Shown piece after piece: positions 46,619 to 55,317 of a stretch of 64,000 bases of DNA. A program made the position numbers and the translations under genes. The notes under the pieces were generated by a model. The model was not told where the DNA came from. It was given only the letters and a program-made list of their open reading frames with translations, and made no database searches. The stretch is from the NCBI RefSeq assembly GCF_003258595.1, contig NZ_QHHQ01000010.1, forward strand, positions 62,001-126,000, read 5' to 3'. Source of the stretch: Acuticoccus sediminis. Its GTDB lineage: Bacteria > Pseudomonadota > Alphaproteobacteria > Rhizobiales > Amorphaceae. Positions within the stretch are counted from its first letter, which is position 1, and every line of letters begins with the position of its first letter.

Positions 46619-47140
46619 TTAAAGCGCGCCCGCCGCGACGAGGCGCTTGCGGGCCTCTTCCAGCATCTGCTCGGACAGCTCCTGCTCCCACTGGCGCGCG
46701 GCGCCGACGCTGAGCGCGGTGATGCTGGGCGTCAGCTCGACGAACTTGCGGCCGGTGTCGCTCTCGAAGAACGCCTTCATCTCCTGAAGCTCCTCGGTCG
46801 TGAAGCGGCGGGCCCAGACCTGCTGGATCGTCTTGGCGAGGTCGACGCGGCGCGGGGCGAACTCGAGGGCGACCTGCAGGACGACGTCCTCCACCTCGCG
46901 CGCGATGCTCGGGTTGTTGCGGGTGAAGACGTTCTGAACCTGGGCGGCGATCCGCGGCAGGATATCGTCGAAGGACTGGGCCGATTCGGTCAGGTCGACG
47001 ACGTCCTGCGCGAGCGCCAACTGCTCCGGCGTGACGTTGACGTTCTCTCCGCCGGCCGCGGGGGCCGTGGCATTCTGCGCGTAGGCCGGCGCAATGGCGA
47101 GGGAAAGACCAATGGCGGCAGCAAGTGCAAGAGCACGCAT
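46619..47140 (-). CDS. DUF2059 exported protein
   Basis: A 173-residue protein with a cleavable signal peptide (AIGLSLAIAPAYAQ, residues 9-22). DUF2059 covers about residues 90-160, with FTTEELQEMKAFFESDTGRKF as its typical stretch. Function unknown, periplasmic location likely. It is the first gene of the minus-strand gor group and faces the gph gene divergently, with 132 bp between starts. Confidence 0.88.
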   Translation of the reverse strand: MRALALAAAIGLSLAIAPAYAQNATAPAAGGENVNVTPEQLALAQDVVDLTESAQSFDDILPRIAAQVQNVFTRNNPSIAREVEDVVLQVALEFAPRRVDLAKTIQQVWARRFTTEELQEMKAFFESDTGRKFVELTPSITALSVGAARQWEQELSEQMLEEARKRLVAAGAL

Positions 47141-47272
47141 CGTGGGACCCCTAACGGTCTACTGGCGATTTACCGGGCGCTTGAAGCAAGTCGCAGCCCA
47201 ACTTGCAAGCCATCCATGCTCTTGGCGTGACGGTGCGCCACGGTTATCCCGTCACGAAAGCGGAGACGTGAC

Positions 47273-47950
47273 GTGAACGGATTGGCGGTTTTCGACCTCG
47301 ACGGGACGCTGGTGGACACAGCTCCCGACCTCATCGACACCTGCAATGTCGTGCTGGGCCGGCGCGGCGTTCCGGCCATCGCGGGCGACATTCTGCGCCC
47401 GCACATCAGCATGGGCGCCCGCGCGATGATCGCCGCCGCGCTGCATGATGCCGGGATCACCATGAGCGATCCGGACCTCGATTCGGCCTACGAGGATTTC
47501 CTCGGCCACTACGCCGAGCGCATCGCCGAGCTGAGCCGCCCCTTCCCGGAACTCCTCGCCGCCCTCGACACGCTGGACGCCGCCGGCGTCGGCCTCGCCG
47601 TGTGCACCAACAAGCGGGAGCAGATGGCGAAGACCCTCCTCGGCGCGCTCGAGCTCGCGCCCCGCTTCCGCTTCATCGCCGGCATCGACACCTTCTCGGT
47701 CTCCAAGCCGCATCCGGGCCACCTGACGTCGACCGTCGAGGCAGCCGGCGGCACGATCGAGCGGACCGTCTTCGTGGGCGACAGCGACGTCGACTACAAG
47801 ACGGCGCGCGCGGCCGGGGTCCCGTTCGTCGGCCTCGCCTACGGCTACTCCAACGTCCCGATGGCCGAGCTCGGCCCCGACCGGCTGATGCAGCGGGAGG
47901 AGGACGTCGGCGCCGCGATCCTCGGCCTCATGCGCGCCCCGGCGGGCTGA
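47273..47950 (+). CDS. gph: Phosphoglycolate phosphatase-type HAD hydrolase
   Basis: A 225-residue HAD enzyme. Motif I is VFDLDGTLVDTAPDL, motif II the Thr in VCTNKREQMA, motif III the Lys in SVSKPHPGHL and motif IV GDSDVDYKTA. The cap and the TAPDL following motif I are typical of Gph, which removes 2-phosphoglycolate. The GTG start follows CGGAGACGTGAC. It converges on the thioesterase gene, with four bases between stops. Confidence 0.9.
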   Translation: MNGLAVFDLDGTLVDTAPDLIDTCNVVLGRRGVPAIAGDILRPHISMGARAMIAAALHDAGITMSDPDLDSAYEDFLGHYAERIAELSRPFPELLAALDTLDAAGVGLAVCTNKREQMAKTLLGALELAPRFRFIAGIDTFSVSKPHPGHLTSTVEAAGGTIERTVFVGDSDVDYKTARAAGVPFVGLAYGYSNVPMAELGPDRLMQREEDVGAAILGLMRAPAG

Positions 47951-47954
47951 CGCC

Positions 47955-48776
47955 TCAGGCCGGGAGCGACTGCAGGACGTCGGGGATCGGCACGGAGCGG
48001 CGCGTCGCGAAGTCGAGGATCATCACCCGAACGTCGCCGCGGGCGATGACCTTGCCGGTGCGCACGTCGTCCACCTGGTGCAGGAGCGCCATCGACTTCG
48101 GCGCGACGTCGGGGATCCAGGAGATCTGCCGCAGAACCGCACCCGGCTCGACCGTCCCGAACACGGTCAGCTTGCTCTCCACCGCGATGCGGCCCCAGTT
48201 GCGCTCGGCCATGAAGGCGCTGCCCATCCCGGCGAAGGCCCAGACGTGGGCACCGGCGTCGCTGAACCCGCTGATGAACTCGAACGACCGGTAGCGACCC
48301 ACGGCGTCGAACGAACGCGGGTCCGCCACGCGGATATTGGAGAGCGTCGCCGCGCCCCGCTCCAGCCTGGCGACCGCGTCGGCGGGCTCGGCCGGCTCCA
48401 GCGGCACGCTGCGCGGCATCGCCGCGGCCACCTCCTCCGCCGGGACGCCGCCGATTCCGGCGAGGCCGTCCACCTGGTCGAGCGCGGTCGCGGCGGTTTC
48501 ACCGGTCTCGGGGTTCTCCAGGAGGTGGACGATCCGCCCGTTCGCCGGACCGCCGATCACGCGGCCGGACCGCACCCGCGTCATGGCGTCGGCCCGCAGC
48601 TCGCGGTGGAAGCGGACGTGGCGGCTCTTGACGGTGACCGAAGGATGGCCGGTCAGCGCCGCCAGCATCTCCAGCGCCTCGTCGAAGCGCTTTGCGTAGT
48701 AGCGGACGTTCAGGTGGTCGTTCGTGTCGCATTCCCACTTCTCGACGTATCCAACGTGCGTGCTGACGAGCGCCAT
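47955..48776 (-). CDS. Double hot-dog acyl-CoA thioesterase-like protein
   Basis: A 273-residue protein with two hot-dog repeats. The first contains WECDTNDHLNVRYYAKRFDEAL, the second RSFEFISGFSDAGAHVWAFAG and RQISWIPDVAPKSMALLHQVDD. The DxNxHxN pattern is the 4HBT active-site type. AAGGA precedes the ATG. The gene diverges from the dehydrogenase gene over a 192-bp region that holds a TTAATCA-N3-AATTAA motif. It probably hydrolyses a CoA ester in the same pathway; the chain type is unknown. Confidence 0.82.
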   Translation of the reverse strand: MALVSTHVGYVEKWECDTNDHLNVRYYAKRFDEALEMLAALTGHPSVTVKSRHVRFHRELRADAMTRVRSGRVIGGPANGRIVHLLENPETGETAATALDQVDGLAGIGGVPAEEVAAAMPRSVPLEPAEPADAVARLERGAATLSNIRVADPRSFDAVGRYRSFEFISGFSDAGAHVWAFAGMGSAFMAERNWGRIAVESKLTVFGTVEPGAVLRQISWIPDVAPKSMALLHQVDDVRTGKVIARGDVRVMILDFATRRSVPIPDVLQSLPA

Positions 48777-48896
48777 CTATCGAACGGTCCTTTTCTGGGG
48801 GGCTGCGCGGAGCGCGCCACATTTCCGGCCCCCGAGGCATATGGACCGCGGCGCCGTTCGTCGACCCTCGCTGGGCTTCCGGACACGGCCCAGATC

Positions 48897-48912
48897 TTAA
48901 TTAATTGATTAA
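48897..48912 (-). promoter_or_regulatory. Candidate operator, copy 1: TTAATCA-N3-AATTAA
   Basis: On the minus strand this reads TTAATCAATTAATTAA. The same motif with three different central bases occurs at 51469-51484, also in a divergent region of the same acyl-CoA island. It lies 56 bases before the dehydrogenase ATG and 120 before the thioesterase ATG. AT-rich islands are rare in this GC-rich DNA. Confidence 0.5.
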
Positions 48913-48968
48913 CTTGCGGGCGGAAATGCGGTACTCCGGGGCAGCGACAATCATCGGAGGACCCCAAC

Positions 48969-49754
48969 ATGAAGATCGACGGGTCGGTGGCGGCCATCAT
49001 CACGGGCGGGGCGTCGGGGCTCGGCGCCGCGACGGCTCGCGCCCTCGCGGTCCGGGGCGCCAAGGTGACGCTCTTCGACCTCAATGCCGCCAGGGGCGAG
49101 GCGCTGGCCGCCGAGATCGGCGGCACCTTCGCCAAGGTCGACGTCGCCGACGAGGCGAGCGCCATCGCCGGGTTCGAGGCGGCGCGGTCCGCCCACGGGC
49201 AGGAGCGCATCCTCATCAACTGCGCCGGGATCGGCAGCGGGGCGCAGCGCACCGCCAGCATCGACCGCGAGAGCGGGAAGCCGACGCGCTTTCCCACCGA
49301 CCGGTTCGAGAAGGTCATCGCGGTGAACCTCGTCGGCACCTTCCGCTGCATCGCGCTCGCCGCGGAGGGCATGCTCACGCTGGACCCGCTCGAGCACGGG
49401 GAGCGCGGCGCGATCGTCAACACCGCGTCGGTGGCCGCCGAGGACGGACAAATCGGCCAGGTCGCCTATACGGCATCGAAGGCCGGCATCGTCGGGATGA
49501 CGCTTCCGATCGCGCGCGACCTCTCCAACGCGGGGATCCGCGTCAACACGATCCTTCCCGGCATCTTCGACACGCCGCTCCTCGCCTCCGCGCCGGAGAA
49601 GGTGCGGACGGCGCTCTCCGCGTCGGTCCCCTTCCCGCAGCGGCTCGGCGACCCGGACGAATACGCCCAGCTCGCCCTGACGATGATCGAGTGCAGCTAC
49701 TTCAACGGCGAGGACGTCCGTCTCGACGGCGCGATCCGCATGTCGCCCCGCTAG
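48969..49754 (+). CDS. SDR, type II 3-hydroxyacyl-CoA dehydrogenase-like
   Basis: A 261-residue SDR. The cofactor loop GGASGLGAAT, NCAGIG, catalytic Ser in NTASVAAEDGQIGQ and YTASKAG are all present. The length and the FDLNAARGEALAAEIGG segment that follows the Asp at the NAD site resemble HSD17B10 / type II 3-hydroxyacyl-CoA dehydrogenases. GGAGGA precedes the ATG. It is divergent from the thioesterase and probably acts in beta-oxidation of the carboxylate handled by the neighbouring acyl-CoA synthetase. Confidence 0.87.
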   Translation: MKIDGSVAAIITGGASGLGAATARALAVRGAKVTLFDLNAARGEALAAEIGGTFAKVDVADEASAIAGFEAARSAHGQERILINCAGIGSGAQRTASIDRESGKPTRFPTDRFEKVIAVNLVGTFRCIALAAEGMLTLDPLEHGERGAIVNTASVAAEDGQIGQVAYTASKAGIVGMTLPIARDLSNAGIRVNTILPGIFDTPLLASAPEKVRTALSASVPFPQRLGDPDEYAQLALTMIECSYFNGEDVRLDGAIRMSPR

Positions 49755-49880
49755 GACCGGCGCGGCCTGCCCGTCCCCGGCCGGGCGTGGGCGAAGCGGC
49801 CGGCCCCGCGACGGCACCGGCGGAACGTCGACCGCTTGGGGGAGACCCGCCCGCCGCGCCGAGACCGCGAACCGTCCCGG

Positions 49881-51440
49881 TCAGGCGAGCGCGCCGGAGG
49901 GGGCGCGTGCCGCCGCCTTGTACTCCTCCTTGAGGATGCGCTTCATCAGCTTGCCGGTCGGCGTGCGGGGGAGCTGGTCGCGGAAGTCGATCGAGCGCGG
50001 CGCCTTGAGGGAGGAGATGCGGCTGCGCACGTAGGCGATCAGCTCGGCTTCCATGTCCGGCCCCGGGTGGGCGCCGTCCTGGAGCTGCACCACCGCTTTC
50101 ACCGCCTCGCCTAGGTCCTCGTTGGGCACGCCGAAGACCGCGGCATCCGCCACCGCCGGATGGCAGATGAGGATGTCCTCGGTCTCCTGCGGATAGATGT
50201 TCACGCCGCCGGAGATGATCATGTAGTCGGCCCGGTCCGACAGGTAGAGGTAGCCCTCCTCGTCGACACTGCCGATGTCGCCCAGGGTGCCGCAGCCCGG
50301 CCGCAGGAAGGCCGCCTCCGTCTTGTCGGCGTCGCCCCGGTAGACGAAGTCGCGGCCGGAGTCGAAGTAGACCCGGCCGATCTGCCCCGGAGGGAGCTCG
50401 TGCCCGTCCCCGTCGGCGATGACGATGCTGCCGATCAGGCTGCGCCCGACGGTACCGGGGTGCTTCAGCCACGCCTCGCTGTCCACCACGGTGACGCCGT
50501 TCCCCTCGGTCCCGGCGTAGTACTCGAGGATGACCGGCCCCCACCAGGCGATCATTCGCTCCTTGATCTCCACCGGGCAGGGCGCCGCCGCGTGGATCGC
50601 GCAGCGCAGACTGGACACGTCCGCCGCCGCGCGCACCTCCTCGGGCAGCTTGAGGAGCCGGACGAACATGGTCGGGACGAGCTGCGTGTGCGTCACGCGG
50701 TGCTCCTCGACGAGGCGAAGGAACGCTTCCGGGTCGAACTTCTCCATCACGATGGTGGTGGCGCCGATGTTGGCGGCGGTCCGCGTGAAGCGGAGCGGCG
50801 CGGCATGGTAGAGCGGGGCGGGCGAGAGGTAGACCGACGCGGCCGTCATCCCGCCCATCGTCTCGCACAGCAGCGTCAGCAGCGGGTTCACCGTGTCGAT
50901 CGGTCCGGGCTCGTGCTCGAGGACGATCCCCTTGGGGCGCCCGGTCGTGCCGGACGAATAGAGGAGGTCCGCCCCGCAGCACTCGTCCGCGATCGGCGTC
51001 TCCGGCTCGCGGTCGCAGAGCTCGCGCCAGGTCGGGGCTCCCGACGGGTCGTGCGCTCCGGCGATGACGATCGCAACTTCGGGCTGCAGGCGCTCTCTGA
51101 GACTCGGGACCAGGTTCGCGTACGCCTCGGACAGAAAGAGGATTTTCGCCCCGCAGTCGTTGACGATATAGCCGGCCTCGTCGGCGCCGAGGTGACGGCT
51201 GACGGCGGTGTAGAGGACACCTGAGCGGTGCGCCGCCCACATCACCTCGAAGAACTCGAGCCTGTTCTCCATCAGGATGGCGATGTTCCCGCCGGCGCCA
51301 ACGCCCATCCGCCGCAACAGGTGAGCGCCCTGATTCGACCGTGATTCCAGTTGCTTGTAGGTCAGGCTCGCACCCGACCCCGCCATCAGATAGGCGACCT
51401 TGTCCGGCGTGGTGCGGGCGTGAAACGACGGGTGTTTCAA
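49881..51440 (-). CDS. AMP-forming acyl-CoA synthetase
   Basis: A 519-residue adenylate-forming ligase. The phosphate loop is YSSGTTGRPKGI, the core motif EYYAGTEGNGVT, the hinge region YLSDRADYMIISGGVNIYPQE and the catalytic C-terminal Lys PRTPTGKLMKR. A TTG at 51440 was chosen: AGGGGAGGGG lies just upstream and the protein then begins KHPSFHARTTPDK, as in relatives. The ATG at 51464 has no ribosome-binding site but remains possible. The gene diverges from the ABC importer, suggesting that it activates the imported carboxylate. Confidence 0.9.
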   Translation of the reverse strand: MKHPSFHARTTPDKVAYLMAGSGASLTYKQLESRSNQGAHLLRRMGVGAGGNIAILMENRLEFFEVMWAAHRSGVLYTAVSRHLGADEAGYIVNDCGAKILFLSEAYANLVPSLRERLQPEVAIVIAGAHDPSGAPTWRELCDREPETPIADECCGADLLYSSGTTGRPKGIVLEHEPGPIDTVNPLLTLLCETMGGMTAASVYLSPAPLYHAAPLRFTRTAANIGATTIVMEKFDPEAFLRLVEEHRVTHTQLVPTMFVRLLKLPEEVRAAADVSSLRCAIHAAAPCPVEIKERMIAWWGPVILEYYAGTEGNGVTVVDSEAWLKHPGTVGRSLIGSIVIADGDGHELPPGQIGRVYFDSGRDFVYRGDADKTEAAFLRPGCGTLGDIGSVDEEGYLYLSDRADYMIISGGVNIYPQETEDILICHPAVADAAVFGVPNEDLGEAVKAVVQLQDGAHPGPDMEAELIAYVRSRISSLKAPRSIDFRDQLPRTPTGKLMKRILKEEYKAAARAPSGALA

Positions 51441-51468
51441 GGCCACCCCTCCCCTCGGCATCATGATT

Positions 51469-51484
51469 TTAATCAGAAAATTAA
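51469..51484 (+). promoter_or_regulatory. Candidate operator, copy 2: TTAATCA-N3-AATTAA
   Basis: TTAATCAGAAAATTAA, identical to the 48897 copy in 13 of 13 fixed positions. It lies in the divergent region between the acyl-CoA synthetase and the importer, 29 bases before the chosen TTG start. Confidence 0.5.
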
Positions 51485-51692
51485 CTCAACTTCCCGACCG
51501 CGCCAATCGGCCCGATATTAAATTAAACGCATAATGAATTTTTTTTGCGAACCCACGTTCCGCATATTGACAGGCTTACCGGAGCGTGTGGTTATGTCTG
51601 CCCTAAGGGGCCGGTTCCAAAGGGATCGGCCGACAAGAGATAGGCTCGCAAAGAGCCAGGACGTTCCGCGAGGGACTTGGGGGCCAGGGAGT

Positions 51693-52484
51693 ATGGGGGA
51701 CCGAGCGCCCGCTGACGGCGACCCGATCCTGCGTGTCGACGGCGTGACCGTCCGCTTCGGCGGCGTCGTCGCGCTCGACGGCGTCAGCTTCGACCTGAAG
51801 CGCGGCGAAGTCCTCGGCCTGATCGGCCCGAACGGGGCGGGCAAGACCACCCTCTTCAACTGCCTCTCGCGCCTCTACACCCCGAAGTCAGGTTCGATCA
51901 CCTTCGAGGGGATCGACATTCTGGCCCATCCGGCGCACCGCATCGCCCGCTTCGGCATGGGCCGCACGTTCCAGAACGTCGCGGCCTTCTCCACCCTCTC
52001 GGTGTTCGACAACATCCGCATCGGCGCCCACTCGCGCGGCGTCTCCGATCCGCTGAGCGACGGGCTGCGCCTCCCCCGCTGCCGGCGCAACGAGGACGCC
52101 GTGTTCGAGGCCGCCAGCGACATCGTCGACATTCTCTCGCTGGGGAGCGTCGCCGACCTTCCGATCGCCGGCCTCCCGTTCGGCGTCCAGAAGCGTGTGG
52201 AGCTGGCGCGCGCGCTCGCCGCCAGGCCGACCCTGCTGCTGCTGGACGAGCCCGCGGCGGGGCTGAACCACGACGAGATCGGGGAGCTCGCCTCCCTCAT
52301 CCGCCAGATCCGCGACGACCTCGGCATCACAGTGCTCCTGGTGGAGCATCACATGGGGCTCGTCATGTCGGTGTCGGACACGGTGGTGGTGCTGAACTTC
52401 GGCCGCAAGATCGCCGAGGGCGCGCCGGACGCGGTGCAGCAGAACCCGGCCGTGATCGAGGCCTACCTCGGTCACGCGGCATGA
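51693..52484 (+). CDS. livG: Branched-chain amino acid-type ABC importer ATPase (LivG-like)
   Basis: A 263-residue ATPase. Walker A GPNGAGKT (near residue 45), signature LPFGVQKRVELARAL, Walker B LLLLDEPAAGLNHDE and H-loop LLVEHHMG are intact. The LivG feature GMGRTFQNVAAFSTLSVFDN is present. ATG at 51693 fits the family length; the 53 residues before it are a poor match. It is the first gene of a five-gene importer operon and overlaps livF by four bases. Such importers also carry carboxylates, which its acyl-CoA neighbours make more likely here. Confidence 0.93.
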   Translation: MGDRAPADGDPILRVDGVTVRFGGVVALDGVSFDLKRGEVLGLIGPNGAGKTTLFNCLSRLYTPKSGSITFEGIDILAHPAHRIARFGMGRTFQNVAAFSTLSVFDNIRIGAHSRGVSDPLSDGLRLPRCRRNEDAVFEAASDIVDILSLGSVADLPIAGLPFGVQKRVELARALAARPTLLLLDEPAAGLNHDEIGELASLIRQIRDDLGITVLLVEHHMGLVMSVSDTVVVLNFGRKIAEGAPDAVQQNPAVIEAYLGHAA

Positions 52485-53191
52485 CCGCCCTCCTCTCCGT
52501 CACCGGGCTCGAGGCCACGTACGGGCCGGTGAAGGCGCTCCACGGCATCGACTTCGAGGTGAAGGAGGGCGGCGTGACCGCGCTCCTCGGCGCCAACGGC
52601 GCGGGCAAGACGACGACGCTGCGCGCCATCTGCCGCATGGTGAAGACCCGCGGCGACATCCTGTTCGACGGCGCGTCGATCACCCGCAAGGCGACCGAGG
52701 ACGTCGTGCGGCTGCGCATCGCCCACGTCCCCGAGGGGCGCGGCACGTTCACCACGCTCTCGGTCGAGGAGAACCTCCAGCTCGGCGCTATGACCCGCCC
52801 GGCGCCGGGGATCGCGGCCGACATCGAGCGCATCTACGCCTACTTCCCCCGCCTCAGGGAGCGGCGGGCGCAGCAGGCGGGTTCGCTCTCCGGCGGCGAG
52901 CAGCAGATGCTGGCGATCGGCCGCGCGCTGATGCTTCGCCCCCGCCTGATGCTGCTCGACGAGCCGTCCTTCGGCCTCGCCCCGCTCATCACGCAGGAGC
53001 TCTTCGCCATCCTCGCCACGGTCAAGCGGGAGGAGAACGTCTCCATGCTGGTGGTCGAGCAGAACGCGAACCTCGCGCTCGACATCGCCGACGAGGCCTA
53101 CCTCTTCGAGACCGGCCGCGTAGTGATGTCCGGTCCCGCCGAGACCATCCGCCAGGACGAGGGGATCCGCCGTGCCTACCTCGGGTTCTAA
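52481..53191 (+). CDS. livF: Branched-chain amino acid-type ABC importer ATPase (LivF-like)
   Basis: A 236-residue second ATPase of the importer. Walker A GANGAGKTTTLRAI, Q-loop region HVPEGRGTFTTLSVEENLQLG, signature SLSGGEQQMLAIGRAL and Walker B LMLLDEPSFGLAP are canonical for LivF. It starts inside the livG stop codon region (ATGA), so the two are translated in balance. Confidence 0.94.
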   Translation: MTALLSVTGLEATYGPVKALHGIDFEVKEGGVTALLGANGAGKTTTLRAICRMVKTRGDILFDGASITRKATEDVVRLRIAHVPEGRGTFTTLSVEENLQLGAMTRPAPGIAADIERIYAYFPRLRERRAQQAGSLSGGEQQMLAIGRALMLRPRLMLLDEPSFGLAPLITQELFAILATVKREENVSMLVVEQNANLALDIADEAYLFETGRVVMSGPAETIRQDEGIRRAYLGF

Positions 53192-53323
53192 CCCTCCCCG
53201 GGCCTGCCCGAGGGGCCGGCGGCCCAAGGCGCGGCACGCCCCCCGCGCCCGGCGCCACACGCGGCAGTGCCGGCCCCGCCGCACGCCGCCGCGCCGGCCG
53301 CACGACAAGGATCGGGAGACCTG

Positions 53324-54235
53324 ATGGACCTCTTCGTTGCCCAAGTCCTCGCCGGGATCGCCACGGGCGCGATCTACGCCTGCGTCGCGCTTGCGGTGGT
53401 GATGATCTATCAGGCGATCCACCACCTGAACTTCGGTCAGGGGGAGATGGCGATGTTCTCCACCTACATCGCCTGGCAGCTGATGCAGTGGTTCGGCGCC
53501 GAATCCGGCGGCACGCTCCTCAGCCTGCCGCTCTACATCCTCGCCTTCGTGCTGACGGTCGCGATCTCCATCGCCGGCGGCTTCCTCGTCGAGCGCACGG
53601 TCTTCGCGCCGATCCGAAACGCCCCCGTCCTCTCCCACGTCGCGGTGTTCGTGGCGCTGTTCCTCATCTTCAATTCGCTCGCCGGCGAGATCTGGCAGCA
53701 CACCATCAAGCCGTTCCCGACCCCGTTCGGCAACGGGCCGCTGACCGAGGGCGGCCTCGTCTCGCGCCACGACGCGGGGATGGTCGCCGTGACACTCGTC
53801 GTCCTGCTCGCACTGGCGCTCTTCTTCCAGTTCACGCGGGCGGGGCTCGCCATGCGCGCCTCGGCGGCGAACCCGGTATCGGCACGGCTCGTCGGCATCC
53901 GCGTCGGCATGATGACGGCGCTCGGCTGGGGGATGGCGTCCGGCGTCGGCGCGATCGCCGGGATGCTCATCGCCCACAAGGTGTTCCTGGAGCCGAACAT
54001 GATGCTCTCCATCCTGCTCTACGGCTTCGCCGGGGCGGTGCTCGGCGGGCTCACCTCGCCGGGCGGGGCGGTGCTGGGCGGCTTCCTCGTCGGCATCGTC
54101 GAGAACCTCGCGGGGACGTACATCCCCGTCGTCGGCGCGGAGCTTAAGCTGCCCATCGCGCTGGCGCTCATCGTGGTGGTTCTCGTCGTCAAGCCGACCG
54201 GCCTCTTCGGCCAGCGCCTCGTGCAGAGGGTCTGA
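53324..54235 (+). CDS. livH: Branched-chain amino acid-type ABC importer permease (LivH-like)
   Basis: A 303-residue permease with about eight hydrophobic segments. AGIATGAIYACVALAVVMIY and the NFGQGEMAMFSTYIAWQL cytoplasmic loop near the N-terminus are typical of LivH. GAVLGGLTSPGGAVLGGFLVGIVENLAG is the conserved late loop. The ATG at 53324 follows CGGGAGAC. It is three bases ahead of livM. Confidence 0.93.
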   Translation: MDLFVAQVLAGIATGAIYACVALAVVMIYQAIHHLNFGQGEMAMFSTYIAWQLMQWFGAESGGTLLSLPLYILAFVLTVAISIAGGFLVERTVFAPIRNAPVLSHVAVFVALFLIFNSLAGEIWQHTIKPFPTPFGNGPLTEGGLVSRHDAGMVAVTLVVLLALALFFQFTRAGLAMRASAANPVSARLVGIRVGMMTALGWGMASGVGAIAGMLIAHKVFLEPNMMLSILLYGFAGAVLGGLTSPGGAVLGGFLVGIVENLAGTYIPVVGAELKLPIALALIVVVLVVKPTGLFGQRLVQRV

Positions 54236-54238
54236 GCG

Positions 54239-55303
54239 ATGGACCAGACCACGTCCCGCCTCACACCCGAGACCGCGGCCGCCTCCACGTCCGCCACGCG
54301 CCGTGCCAGGGCACGCCGGCGCAGCCTCGGCGGGATGGCGGCGACCCTCGTCGTCCTCGCGGTCTTCGTCGCCCTGCCGTTCCTGCTCTCGAACTTCGGC
54401 GTCTCGACGCTGACGAAGGTGCTGATCTATTCGCTGGCGATCCTCGGCCTCAACCTCCTCACCGGGATCAACGGGCAGTTCTCGCTCGGCCACGGCGCCT
54501 TCTTCGCCATCGGCGCCTACACCACCGCCATCCTCATGGTCCACTTCGGCGTCCCCTACCCGCTGACGCTGCCGGTGGCGGCGGTGGTGACGTTCGCCAT
54601 CGGCGTCGCCTTCGGGCTGCCGGCGCTTCGGCTGGAGAACATCTACCTGGCGCTCGCCACCTTCGCGCTCGCCGTCGCGACCCCGCAGATCCTGAAGCTC
54701 TCGCCCCTCGAGGCGTGGACCGGCGGCGTGCAGGGCCTGCAGTACTACGCGATGAAGCCGAAGGTGCCGCTCGGCCTGCCGCTCAGCGCCAACCAGTACA
54801 TGTACTTCTTCGTGCTCCTCGTGTGCGTCCTCGTCTACTGGTTCGCGCACAACCTCGTGACGAGCCGCACCGGACGCGCCTTCATGGCGATCCGCGACAA
54901 CCCGATCGCGGCGCGGTCGATGGGCGTCGACGTCTCCAGGTACAAGGCGACCTGCTTCGGGATCTCGGCGATGATCGCCGGGCTCGCGGGGAGCCTCACC
55001 GCCATCTACCTGCCGTTCGTGGCGCCCGACAGCTTCACCTTCACGCTCTCCATCGCGCTCTTCGTCGGCATGGTGGTGGGCGGCGTCGGCTGGCTGCCGG
55101 GGGCGATCTTCGGCGGGCTCTTCGTGGTCTACGCGCCCAACGTCGCCCAGGAGGTCGCCACCAAGGGCCTCGCCGGCGCCGTCTACGGGCTGATCCTCAT
55201 CCTTCTCATCTACCTCGCCCCGCAGGGGATCGGCGGTCTCGTCCGCTCCTCGCTGCGGCGGCTCAGGCACCTCAACGACAAAGGCCCCGCGAGCGGGCAC
55301 TGA
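54239..55303 (+). CDS. livM: Branched-chain amino acid-type ABC importer permease (LivM-like)
   Basis: A 354-residue permease with a basic N-terminal tail (residues 1-35, RRARARRRSLGG) and about nine hydrophobic segments. The LivM signatures GINGQFSLGHGAFFAIGAY and TSRTGRAFMAIRDNPIAARSMGVDVSRYKA are present. It pairs with LivH to form the membrane channel. The substrate-binding protein gene follows 14 bases later. Confidence 0.93.
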   Translation: MDQTTSRLTPETAAASTSATRRARARRRSLGGMAATLVVLAVFVALPFLLSNFGVSTLTKVLIYSLAILGLNLLTGINGQFSLGHGAFFAIGAYTTAILMVHFGVPYPLTLPVAAVVTFAIGVAFGLPALRLENIYLALATFALAVATPQILKLSPLEAWTGGVQGLQYYAMKPKVPLGLPLSANQYMYFFVLLVCVLVYWFAHNLVTSRTGRAFMAIRDNPIAARSMGVDVSRYKATCFGISAMIAGLAGSLTAIYLPFVAPDSFTFTLSIALFVGMVVGGVGWLPGAIFGGLFVVYAPNVAQEVATKGLAGAVYGLILILLIYLAPQGIGGLVRSSLRRLRHLNDKGPASGH

Positions 55304-55317
55304 CTAGGGAGCGAACG

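Noticed and set aside
48897-48912. CtrA binding site (TTAA-N7-TTAA)
   Set aside because: The TTAA halves are separated by eight bases, not seven, in this copy and in the 51469 copy; treated instead as an unassigned operator.
51534-51692. N-terminal extension of the LivG-like ATPase
   Set aside because: The added residues are basic and unlike LivG proteins; the ATG at 51693 gives the normal length, although its ribosome-binding site is weak.
52472-55300. 942-codon open frame antisense to the importer genes
   Set aside because: It covers livF, livH and livM in the reverse direction and consists of His/Arg/Glu/Asp runs, a codon-bias shadow.
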